Of a stretch of DNA of 64,000 nt, positions 10,586-20,543 are shown piece after piece. Made by a program: the position numbers and the translations under genes. A model generated the notes under the pieces. The model was not told where the DNA came from and did not search any database. It saw only the letters and a program-made list of their open reading frames with translations. Each line of letters starts with the position of its first letter. Positions within the stretch are counted from its first letter, which is position 1. The DNA is from Strigamia acuminata (taxonomy: Eukaryota; Arthropoda; Chilopoda; Geophilomorpha; Linotaeniidae): contig OX442314.1 in the NCBI GenBank assembly GCA_949358305.1, forward strand, positions 53,949,369 to 54,013,368, in the 5' to 3' direction.

Positions 10586-10903
10586 AACTTCGTGTAAATC
10601 CAGTGAGATCTTAATTGGCTTCACATACAATGTTCCGTGTTTAATCAATTTTGCTATGTGGTTACTTGTATATCCACCGTTTCCGGTTGGAAATGAAATT
10701 GGATGCAACACCCTACTTCTTCCATTCGTTTTCATTATTTGAAAACCGCCTCCTTGGCGTAACAGTGGATAAAGCGTGAAAATGGCATTAACAAAATCTC
10801 TGATGTTGTCGTTTAAAGGCATGATCAGTAATTTCTCGCCCAATCCCGCATTCTTTAATTCTGTTAATTTATCCGCGTCAGCAACGTTTAAAAAAATAGT
10901 AGT
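10586..10903 (-). CDS. Possible internal exon of an unidentified gene
   Basis: On the minus strand an open stretch of 106 codons is bounded by a good acceptor (TTAATTTTTAG, AG at 10905-10904) and a good donor (GTAAGT, from 10585), both in phase 0. The peptide has varied composition, unlike a random AT-rich ORF: it begins TTIFLNVADADK and contains LRQGGGFQIMKTNGRSR. I do not recognise the family. A second open stretch upstream on the same strand (about 10950-11099), starting ATG right after TATATCTAG, could be a preceding exon but does not join clearly. It could be a fragment of a host gene or of a captured domain. Confidence 0.35.
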
Positions 10904-11303
10904 CTAAAAATTAAAATGCTTTAATTAGTATTTGTGCCAAAAAAATTAAAATCCAGTCTTGGAAAAATTATTGTACTTGATGCCGAGACGAGAAGCAAAA
11001 AACGCGACAATGTAACGTTGTGGGTATCTTGAGTTGACTTCTTTTCTTTGGTTCCTGTACGCCTGGGCATCTCGTGGCATCATTATCTCGTTCAGTCATC
11101 TAGATATACGCAGAAATAAATATATTTTAATTTAAATTTTATGTCATTCACTTTTCAGGTACACCACCTGGGATGTGTCCGTGAGAAAAATTAATAAGAA
11201 ATTTTTTTAGGGGCACATACTAGTAAGTGCCAAAATTGAATGTCAATGAGTAAACAAACTGTTCATCGATGGACTTGACAGAGCAGTCTATCTTGTAAAT
11301 AGT

Positions 11304-11954
11304 AGAGGTTTTGCGATTGCACTTTTTATAAGTATAACTTATAACTTATAACTTATAGATTTATGACCTAAAAGTTATAAGTTATAAGTTATAAGTTCAT
11401 TCATTTTGCGATTGAACTTTTTTGGAACATGTAACTTTTACATATAAAAACTAAAAGTGATCTGTTAAAGTGTTCTTAAATTTTTATATCTTTTCTTTTC
11501 TTTTATTTATTCATTTATTTATTTTTATTTCTTATGAAAATTATTGTGTGTGTGTTTGTGTGTTTTTTCTACCTCCCTGCACGCCTCGTCAAAGCTATGT
11601 TTAGCCGCATTTGTGCGATTGAATGCGGCCGAACATCGCCCGCATTTGTGCGATCGAATGCAGGCGATGTTCGGCCACATTCAATCGCAATAATGCGTCC
11701 AAACATCGCTTTGACGAGGCCACAGACGAGGCGATCTATCGGTAAAAAAAATGGCGTCTTGTTTTGGCCAATTATTGACCAATGCGCATGCGCGCCCTAT
11801 ACGTACTATACGTATAGGGCAACGTATAGGGCAACGTATAGTTCAAATCTATACGTTCATTTTTACATTTTTCAAACGTATAACTTATACTTTTTACTTA
11901 TAAGTTATAAGTTATAAGTTATACGTTTGAAAAAAGTCCAATCGCAAAACCTCT
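11304..11954. mobile_element. Non-autonomous TIR transposon (651 bp)
   Basis: The ends AGAGGTTTTGCGATTG and CAATCGCAAAACCTCT are a perfect 16-bp inverted repeat, flanked by AGT on both sides (11301-11303, 11955-11957). Near both ends are runs of the self-complementary motif ACTTATAAGTTATAAGT. No transposase is present. The superfamily is uncertain. Confidence 0.65.
11583..11719. repeat. 137-bp near-perfect palindrome nested in the TIR element
   Basis: It begins GCCTCGTCAAAGC and ends with the exact complement. Its arms include GGCCGAACATCGCC and its inverse. It may be a separate short MITE or a subterminal structure of the host transposon; no target duplication is evident. Confidence 0.5.
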
Positions 11955-11957
11955 AGT

Positions 11958-12274
11958 ATCTCGTGTGATTATACTGCTGTGTGGGGCCATGCTCGATTCT
12001 GCCCTGCATGGTGAGTTGATAATTCTGAAGGCAACAGTTATGTATAATATGTGTTAGTCACAGTATCTTAGTGTTGAATTTAAGTTATGCCATTTGAAGA
12101 GTGCTTATTTTTAGATACCGTATGTTATGTCATGCATGTCATTAGAATGTGTGTCATAGTATTGTTCTTTTGTTGCATTAGTTTACTTTTTTAATCAAAA
12201 CATTATGCTTGTACAGATGCCGTTTTGCTTAACTAGTAAAAGGTTCGGAAAACATTTTGTGCCCAAGATTTCAA
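11958..12274. other. Intergenic, no gene recognised
   Basis: Nothing coding is seen. The last bases (from about 12268) continue the tRNA-Pro complementarity of the adjoining reversed retroelement leader. Confidence 0.4.
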
Positions 12275-12601
12275 ATCCCGGCCAGGCCCCCAATTGTGAG
12301 TGTTCGGACGGACGCCATGTGGTCAGGGGAGGGCCACGAGGCGCTGGACGCAACACACACGATGATTAAATCCACTAAATACACAAAAGACACAAGTTTA
12401 GGTTTTGGTTATTGCTTTATTGTTGTCTAGGGGTATGATATGGTGTCTCAAGGTGTATTTCCCAAATGTAATGGCTGCCCACAGGTCCACCTGGTTGCGG
12501 GGAACCACAACACGTCGTGCGAGACACACATGATGCGCGAGAGCTGTATTGAGTGCCCTGTGTTGCAGGCAAGTGATCAGCCTGCTTGGGCAGCTGGTCA
12601 C
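12275..12601 (-). mobile_element. Reversed, internally deleted family C LTR with its primer binding site
   Basis: On the minus strand the sequence reads as LTR C (39667-40289) with about half its middle missing, from GGTCAC at 12601 to TGTGAG at 12295. Beyond the LTR end, two spacer bases (12293-12294) and an 18-base site (12275-12292) match the 3' end of tRNA-Pro at 16 of 18 positions including the CCA. It is therefore a 5' LTR plus the start of the leader, not a plain solo LTR. Confidence 0.75.
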
Positions 12602-13258
12602 GTATTTTCATTTAGCAACAACAACCCACAGAGAGAAGTACCGAAACATCACAAATACGAGTAAAACCGCAGCAACATTTCCGAACACGGAAGCACAAAA
12701 CGATTACAAATTTTAACAAAGGAACAAAGAAATAGCAGAAGTTAACAAGTAAAAATCAAATCTATTGGGTTGATTTGAATACGTTCGCATAAAATAATGA
12801 AAGGAACTCTGTTGTACTCACAGAAAAAAATTAAGGCTTTAGGAATTGTAAATGCTCCAAAAATTCATGTGTAAATGTAAGCTTTACAGTTTTTGTAAAC
12901 TTGTTGTATAATCAAACCGGCCAGGACCTAATCCGCGGGGGCCTGATCCGCGCGACCCCATTCCGCGTCAAACAAGAATTAGAAATTTAACATTGCATTT
13001 ACACACTTCTTAAATTTCATGTGTAAATTAGACATTTACATTAAATTTAAGTTGCTGGTAAATGACTTGGAAAGTCGATGTATGAGTTTATCACCAGCTG
13101 GCAACATATTCCAAAAATTAAAAACTAATAAATGTAAATTTGCTAAATATGGGGTTGGTTCTATAAATTTTACTTCAAAACTTAATTAGAATATCATTGA
13201 TAGAGCTAAATGAAACAAAAGGTTATAAAATTCTGTAGTTTAACATTTTAATTTAGTT
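12602..13258. other. Intergenic, no gene recognised
   Basis: This AT-rich sequence contains a short GC-rich patch around 12920-12970 with three variations on TCCGCG. No gene is recognised. Confidence 0.4.
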
Positions 13259-14973
13259 TGTGACCGTTACGCCCTTTTATTAAATAAATTACAATTTCTG
13301 TCAATAGATGGCGCTGGTTGCAGAGAGCGCCAAACTCGAGTTACGAATCAATATAGTTATTATGCTGGTTCTAATTAGACTCCACAACGACAATATTCAA
13401 TATAAATCAAGATTTATATCTGGAATAAATAAGAAGAGGAGGTTAACTGGGGATTAGCAGGCAATTAGACTACCCTTTCATCTACCTCGAACTCTCGGCA
13501 GACAAAAGGACCTCACCCAAAACTGACCCCAGTGTCCAGTTCCTGCATGGACTTAGTAGAGAACCGTGCTGAGTGTATCCTATCCCTGCTAGCAAGGATT
13601 GGAGGGATTTCACTAACCAATGTTCCCATTGGAGCAATGGTCAAACTATTATTCAAACTGACTATATATTTCCCGACAAACCGGAAATAGCTCGCTCTTG
13701 TCTTGATATTATTTGTTGAAACCACTGATACATACTTGAGCCCTATCTTCTACTTCTGCTTCTGGCTGGCTGTGTAACATTTTACACAGGCCAGCATTTC
13801 TACTATTCTGCAGGCAGATGAAAACCTGCAACCGGCGATTATCTGGGCGGGATGATGGAGCAATACCATCCCGACCGGGTGCGCTGTTGACGGCCGTGTG
13901 GCCGTGAGGAGACTGCATCCGGGGTCGCGGGAAAAGTTTCCTCGGGTGTGGTAAATATCAACAGTGTTCAACCACGCATGCCAGATGCCGTAAGCCAGGG
14001 CTGAAACATGCTTGGTGAAAAGGCATCCCGACGTTCTAATATTTGTACTTTTTAGGTTTACCAGAATTGAATTTGCTAATAACTTTATTAACAACTTCAT
14101 TCAAAATAGGACATCAAGTTGAACGGTTTGATTTACGGGAATAAATTACGAGTAATTTATTTATCCCTAATCAAAGCCAAATAGGATTTTTACGTAGTAA
14201 TTTGCACGCATGTTACTCGTACACAACAATCCTAACAACTCCGATATAAATTCCAAGGAATTTATTACACAATGTTGTGGCGATGCAGCAAAGCCAACCG
14301 TACGCCTCGAATAACTTCATTACCATTACACCCATTTAGAACCACCTTAATCCACCATAGATGAGAGTCAACCGACTCAGATGACACCTGTTATCATCCA
14401 TAATGCTAAGGGCATAATCTCTCAACCGAAGATATTAATTGATATTATTTTAGGGCTTCAACAAGCCAAACTATTGTATATTTTAATAGCAGTGTTGTAT
14501 CTCGTTCATCAAATCGCGAACTAGTTCAAGTTGGCGTTCATCACCATGTGAACTAGTTCACATTCGCGTTCAGTTCACTTTTTTTCAAAGTGAACTAAGT
14601 TCTGGTTCGCGAACTTGAACCAATAGTTCAGTTCACTTTTCAAATTTTTTTTTTAAAAATTGAAACGTTTTTTTTATGTTTTGTGGTATGCAGATGAAAA
14701 AAAAAAAAAAAAAAAAAACACTTTTTTTTGTAAAGCAGTCGTTTTCATTGCTTTTAATGATGAATACAGCTGATTTTGCCGTTTTCATTGTAAAAAGTGA
14801 TCAAATTGAATGTTTTGATGATGAAAACGTCATCAAAACGTTTAAAACCAATGCAAAAAGTTACGTTTTTGCGACGTTTTCATCATCAAACATGGTGAAC
14901 GCGAACTTCGTTCTAGTTCAATGTTAAAAGTGAACTAAGTTCGTTTTTTCCGTTCACTTGTAAAAGTTAACTA

Positions 14974-15376
14974 CCGTATATCTTTGATTTGTACGCGGGC
15001 CTGTAATAGCCCGCGGACCTTATTTAACACGCGGGGCTGAACTTTTTTTTTGCAAATAAGGCGCAGGCCTTGTTAAGCGCGGGACGCCAATTGTTACGTT
15101 TTCAAAACGTAACAATTGTACGTACCGAACTACCGGTATAGGCCGAAAATATTTCAAATGTGGCGAAAAAGGATGATAAATGAAACGTTTTGCATATGTT
15201 TCAGTAGAAATTACCGAAACACATGCAAAACGTTTCATTTATCACACTGTTTTGGTGATTTTCCTCGCAAATTGGCCGATGTTTTTTTCCAATTCGGAAT
15301 AAACCGCGGGCCTTAAATAGCGCGCGGACCTCAAACAGCGCGCGGGTCAAAATATTTTTTTGCAAATAGCGCACGG
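14974..15376. mobile_element. TA-flanked MITE inside the hAT element
   Basis: It is bounded by TA (14972-14973, 15377-15378) with ends CCGTATA... and ...GCACGG. It has repeated GCGGGCC/GCGCGG units and internal palindromes, for example about 15090-15120 and 15175-15243 (GAAACGTTTTGCA with its inverse). No ORF is seen. The short ends and TA duplication fit a MITE of a TA-inserting superfamily. Confidence 0.5.
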
Positions 15377-15779
15377 TAGTTCCCATTCTTACGAGGGGAA
15401 CACCCGTATAAGACACTCACAGATTGTTGTAATATTAAACAAGAAGGATTGTTATATCATGCTGAATGAGACCCTAAAGTAATTTCATTCCATAAACAGC
15501 CAACAATGCAAACAATGAGCTGAAAGTTGGCACTATTTTGTCTGTGTATACATCCAATCTGAGCAGTCAGGCCTAGTGTATGAATTCTGTAAACAACAGT
15601 TGCTAGATAAAAAATAGTTCCAAGATCAACCTGTTCAAACCTTACTCTGGAACCCAAGTAATTTGATATCTCATGACATATGACATCACAACTTTGTTCA
15701 CCAACATGACTGCCTGCATGAAGGCAACAAAAGTGTGTAGTGGTGGCTCAGTGGTTAAGACAATGAACTAGAAATCTTT

Positions 15780-18700
15780 CGTCGCTCGAAGAGTGATTGT
15801 GCCGTGGCCCCTGTCGTCGTCCCCAAGAAAGATGGCAGATGGAGGTGTGCCATGGACTTTCGCCCTATCAACGCGCAAACGATGCCCGACGTGTATCCCC
15901 TCCCAGATATTGATAACATCTTTTCATATTTGGGCGGGGCTAAGTGGTTCTCCATAATAGATGGACGTGAAGCGTTTCATCAGATCGGCGTTAGGCCAGG
16001 AGATGAACGTTTTCTCGCTTTTATCACGCATCGCGGACTCTACGAGTATGTCCGCATGCCTTTTGGACCAATAAATGGCCCTGCAACACTGCAACGCGCT
16101 ATGAATCTTACGCTTGCGGAGTTTCTTTACAAATGCGTCTTTGTTTACATCGACAACATTATTGTCTTTAGTAAAACATTTGAAGAACATGTAGAACATC
16201 TGAAGCAAGTTTTGACACTTCTTGACGCGGCAGGATTCACGATGAATGCCGGCAAGACAGAGTTGTGTAAGCGTAGCCTTGAAGTGTTGGGTCATATTGT
16301 TGAAGAAGGAAAGATTCGTCCTAATCCGAAAAAGACCAGCGCGATCCAATTATTTCCCGCGCCGACTAACGTCAAAGAGTTGCAGCGCTTTAAGGGCATG
16401 ATTGGTTACTATTCTTCGTTTTTTCCGGGGTACTCGAAGACTTGTGAAGTTTTCAGGCCCTTGATGAAGAAGAACGCGCCATGGAATTGGACGGATGGCT
16501 GTCAAGCAGCGTTCGAGTATCTACGGGACCAAGTTGCAACGTCAACTTTGCAGCGGAGGTTTCCTGACTGGTCGAAGCCGTATATTCTGCAGACAGACGC
16601 GAGCTACTCAGGCTTGGGTGCTGCGTTGATGCAGTTGGATAATAACGGCATCCGTGTGCCAATTGCATTTGCTTCACGCGCTTTAAATAGTGCGGAAAAG
16701 AATTATAATGTTACGGAGATCGAATGTCTAGCTGCTGTTTGGGCAGTTAAGCGTTTCCGCAGTTACTTAGAACTTATGGATTTTTACCTTGAGAGCGATC
16801 ACAAGTGTTTAAAATGGCTTTTTGCTCAGCGCGAACCAAAGGGCAGATTGGCTCGATGGATTCTGTCAATGTCAGACTTTCGGTTTACATTTCTGCATTG
16901 CAGTGGCACAAGTAATCGTGTCGCTGATGCGTTGAGCAGGGCTCCTGTAGATCCAGCCATTGAAATTGGCGATGATGATTGTCCGCTCGTTGATGATGCG
17001 ACATATTGTGCGTTCTTTGACGATTTCGCGAGTTGGCCAACCATTGAGATGGTGGAGCTTGACGAGCATTTCGTGCCAAAACCATCTGGCTCAAAGATCG
17101 TTAACGCGGCCAAACTTCGGAAGAAATCGCGTATTCTTCAAAAGAAGCGCGAGTTTGAGGAGTTGGAAACGCTTGAGTTGTTTGGGGATTTAAACACCCG
17201 ACCCCCCAAACCCCCCGGCCCCTCAAGGGGGGGTAGTGTGCCGGCCGACATGGAAAATGCCGTGTTCGGTGCACACCAGCTCTCCGGTGTAAGTACGCCT
17301 CCAGCTGCCTTGCCGCCAAAAAGGCGTGTTGGAAGGCCCTGTAAGGTCAAAGTGGTTCCTTCTGATCCTGTGCCTAAAAGGAAAAGAGGACGGCCACCAA
17401 AACAAAAACGTAAAGTTGGAAGACCCAAAAAAATTGTATCACCTGCAAGAAGTGAGCATTCGTCTTCACCAGCGTCACCAGTTTCGAATAGAGAAAAATC
17501 TGGTAGCGAGCGATTTTTGAGTGACCATAGTTCCGACGAATATCGGACTACGGTGCCACCTTTGCCGGCGCGACCAAATACGCGTTCGAGGCAGACTCAA
17601 CAACCTTTGGTGGATGGCCAAGTCTCGCCATACGAATCCGAAGATCTGGATGAGGATCGACCAGCTGAGCATCCGGCTTACGAGCTTTTGCCAACTCAGA
17701 AGAGAATGAGGGAAGTTCAGTTGGCTGATAGTTGGGCGAAGGGTATTATAATGTATCTGGATACTGGGCATTTGCCGCCTGACGAAGACGAGGCTGAGAA
17801 AATTAAAAAGCAATCTGTTGACATGGCCTTGTATCATGGGCTTCTGTGTAGGTACCCGCCAGTAGCAATTGGCCAACGCGCTGAATCGCGTCGTATTTAC
17901 TTGCCAGAGCCTTTGAGACGAATTTATTTTCACTGCCTTCACTTCCCGCCAACTTCTGGCCACCTCGGAATTGAAAAGACCATGATGCGTTTAAAGACGC
18001 GTGTTTTTTGGCCAGGGATGAAGAAAGATGTGGCGGAGTGGATCAAAGTATGCGGGCCATGCCAGAGAGCAAAGGTCGAACGGCGTTTGCCAATGGGAGA
18101 AATGGAGACGGCAAAACCACGCCGTCGTTTCAGAACCATCTACGTCGACTACTTTGGGAAAAAGTTGAAGTCTAGCCAGGGTAATTGCTACGCGTTCGTG
18201 ATGGTGGATGCGGCCAGCAGATGGGTTGATGTCCGCCTCACCGAAGCAGCGGATGTTCCAACTACAATTGCGCAAATTGAGGCATTTGTGCAACGTTGGG
18301 CCTTCCCAAAGACTTTAATTAGTGACAATGCGCCTACTTTTCGTTCTGCGCGTTTTCAAGCGCACTGTGCGGGAATGGGCATTGTAAATAAGTACATATC
18401 TGTGTATCATCCGCAAGGAAATTTGGCGGAGCGCCTGAACCAGTCACTGAAGACCTGCATTCTCGCGTACATCGACGAGCACGTGAATTGGGACCGTCAT
18501 ATTGGCTACTTCATTTTGGCCATTAACGCTAGCTATCAAACATCGCTGAAGTTCTCACCATATATGATGATCGTTGGACAGGAAGCGCGTTATCCGGGCG
18601 ACCTCGACAGCGACACCGACGACGGGGATCCGCTCCCGCCGGATGAGGCGAGGTATTTGCATCGATACATGCTACGCGTCGGAGCTGAGGCGCGGAAGAA

Positions 18701-19190
18701 CTTGGAGATAGCGAACCTGCGACATAAGCGATGGTACGATCGGAAACGGCGGCCCCACGACTTCAAGCCTGGCGACTGGGTCACGCTGAGGAGCAGGATC
18801 TTGTCGTCGGCGGACAAGCAGGTTTCAGCGGGTTTCCAGCAGCGTACCGAAGGGATTTACATCATCCACCGGATCATCGGACCGAATACCGTGCTGCTGA
18901 TGAAGGAGGACGGAAGTGTTACACAACCTTACCACATCGTGGACCTCCGACATTGGTATCGCGACCCGGATGAAGACGCGAAGGACTCGGAGGATGTTCC
19001 GGACCCACTAGAAGCGCTGAGTGCTGTTGGAGATGGTTGCGGCGCCAGTTTTATTTCCCGGGTGGATATGGACGATATACACGCCCGAGTGGACAAATTC
19101 AGTGCGGAATCACGTGAGATTTGTATAAAATATTACGCCGAGAACAATATTCGGTATAATGATTGTGAACAGGAAGAGGATCCGCCATAA
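15780..19190 (+). CDS. pol: Pol (RT, RNase H, integrase), family B, N-terminally truncated, RT active site altered
   Basis: The frame is open from the truncation junction; there is no native start. RT begins at APVVVPKKDGRWRCAMDFRP. The catalytic motif reads YIDN (16146-16157) instead of YIDD: codon AAC in place of GAC, which should abolish polymerase activity. RNase H (TDASYSGLG) and integrase follow; the zinc region is SGHLG...CGPCQRAK and D, D, E are present (VDYFG, SDNAP, AERLN). Between RNase H and integrase is an unusual basic linker with three AT-hook-like motifs (RRVGRPCK, KRGRPPK, KVGRPKK), preceded by a C-run/G-run stretch (17197-17236). Apart from truncation and the D-to-N change the frame is clean, suggesting moderate age. 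Confidence 0.85.
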   Translation, partial: RRSKSDCAVAPVVVPKKDGRWRCAMDFRPINAQTMPDVYPLPDIDNIFSYLGGAKWFSIIDGREAFHQIGVRPGDERFLAFITHRGLYEYVRMPFGPINGPATLQRAMNLTLAEFLYKCVFVYIDNIIVFSKTFEEHVEHLKQVLTLLDAAGFTMNAGKTELCKRSLEVLGHIVEEGKIRPNPKKTSAIQLFPAPTNVKELQRFKGMIGYYSSFFPGYSKTCEVFRPLMKKNAPWNWTDGCQAAFEYLRDQVATSTLQRRFPDWSKPYILQTDASYSGLGAALMQLDNNGIRVPIAFASRALNSAEKNYNVTEIECLAAVWAVKRFRSYLELMDFYLESDHKCLKWLFAQREPKGRLARWILSMSDFRFTFLHCSGTSNRVADALSRAPVDPAIEIGDDDCPLVDDATYCAFFDDFASWPTIEMVELDEHFVPKPSGSKIVNAAKLRKKSRILQKKREFEELETLELFGDLNTRPPKPPGPSRGGSVPADMENAVFGAHQLSGVSTPPAALPPKRRVGRPCKVKVVPSDPVPKRKRGRPPKQKRKVGRPKKIVSPARSEHSSSPASPVSNREKSGSERFLSDHSSDEYRTTVPPLPARPNTRSRQTQQPLVDGQVSPYESEDLDEDRPAEHPAYELLPTQKRMREVQLADSWAKGIIMYLDTGHLPPDEDEAEKIKKQSVDMALYHGLLCRYPPVAIGQRAESRRIYLPEPLRRIYFHCLHFPPTSGHLGIEKTMMRLKTRVFWPGMKKDVAEWIKVCGPCQRAKVERRLPMGEMETAKPRRRFRTIYVDYFGKKLKSSQGNCYAFVMVDAASRWVDVRLTEAADVPTTIAQIEAFVQRWAFPKTLISDNAPTFRSARFQAHCAGMGIVNKYISVYHPQGNLAERLNQSLKTCILAYIDEHVNWDRHIGYFILAINASYQTSLKFSPYMMIVGQEARYPGDLDSDTDDGDPLPPDEARYLHRYMLRVGAEARKNLEIANLRHKRWYDRKRRPHDFKPGDWVTLRSRILSSADKQVSAGFQQRTEGIYIIHRIIGPNTVLLMKEDGSVTQPYHIVDLRHWYRDPDEDAKDSEDVPDPLEALSAVGDGCGASFISRVDMDDIHARVDKFSAESREICIKYYAENNIRYNDCEQEEDPP

Positions 19191-20164
19191 TAGCCTTCTT
19201 TTTATGTTTTTAAAGTGTTTATTAATATTTATTCGTTTTTTAGCATTGTTTCAATTTTATAAGAGTTTTGGTGTTCGTGTTGATTTTTGTTTATATTGGA
19301 ATGGGTGTGTTGTTGTGTTTTTTGATGTATTTTGCACTAATATTTGGTTTTAGAATATTTTTTACTAATTGTTGATATTCGCTGACGTTTCGAGGGGGAA
19401 TGCGGGGTTAAAACTCCATTCTTTTCCCGTCGGAGTGTTTACGCGACTTTGTTTTCATTAACTTTGATGTTGTAAGCGCTTGGTGTTGTTTTTCATGCTC
19501 GGTGACTGTTGCGCGTGTGTGGTCTTATTTGCGACAGATGGCGCCGGAGTGTCTAGTGTCATCTGACCAGTGACGTCACTTTTCAATCAGTGTCTGGCTG
19601 CCATCTTGTTTTCGCGACTTGACACGGTGCACATCGTCTCCACGCGTTCGGGATATTTTGAACGCGATTTGTGCTGAGAAACTGAGCGTGGGAACACACC
19701 AAGGCGCGTTGACTGTTGTAGTAATACTAACCGTGAGTTTTATTGAAGTTTTGAGTGATTTTTGATAATTTTTCGCCGCTCGAGCAAACAAGTGTTTTTG
19801 AGTGCCGTGACTTGATTTATTTCTCGCCACGTGCCTCTACGCGAAGTTAGGAGAAGTTTATGTTAGTTTCTCGTTGATTTTATGGTTTTATTTAGTTTTA
19901 GAGTCTAATTAACGACAATTTACGCGTGTTTAGAATTTTCTAGTGTTTTTCGTGAATGTATTAACTTCGTTTTGCAAAATGCAAGATGGCGTCGCCATAC
20001 GCTTTAGATTTTTCTTTCGGGTCACGTGATGTCGGCCATCTTTGTCAAGTGCCCGTATGTCTATAGATGGACTTAGCCAATTTTTGAGCTTGTGCATTTT
20101 GCTTTGCTACGCGATAGACTTTGTTCGTTCGCGTGTCGCTCATTAATTGAGTTTAATTGTTACG

Positions 20165-20422
20165 ATGAACTTTATACATTTGTGCGAAGATTTTGTATTG
20201 TTATTAGATTTTTTGATTAATGTTTTTTCTGTTATTTTTAACTTTTGTTTTGGGTTATTGCGCATTGGTATTTCGCTCATTTTGATCGTAATCCCATTTC
20301 ACGCGCTTTGTTTCCTAATTTTCATAACATCAGTGATTTTTAATTGCGAGTACCTTTTTTGGTTAAGTTACGAGCTGCTACTTGAACTGTATCGCGTAAT
20401 TTTTTATAATCCGCGTTATTAG
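20165..20422 (+). CDS. Small hydrophobic ORF between pol and ORF3 of family B (85 aa)
   Basis: The ORF runs ATG to TAG with two or three membrane-like stretches (for example FVLLLDFLINVFSVIFNFCF). It lies in a very T-rich spacer (19191-20543), and T-rich DNA yields hydrophobic peptides by chance, so it may not be a gene. The rest of the spacer holds no convincing ORF, though it has an AGATGGCGCC motif at 19536-19545 and AAGATGGCG at 19983-19991. Confidence 0.2.
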   Translation: MNFIHLCEDFVLLLDFLINVFSVIFNFCFGLLRIGISLILIVIPFHALCFLIFITSVIFNCEYLFWLSYELLLELYRVIFYNPRY

Positions 20423-20543
20423 CTGTTTAGTTTTGTATTTTTTTTGTTTACTCTTGCTCGAGTGGTGTAATTTTTGTCATTTGTTGTTTGTATGATTTTT
20501 TGATTTGTTTTGTTACTTCTGATTTGGTGACTAGATTTGTGAT

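Noticed and set aside
16826-17428. Several antisense ORFs across family B pol
   Set aside because: They are shadows of the pol frame with no domain of their own.
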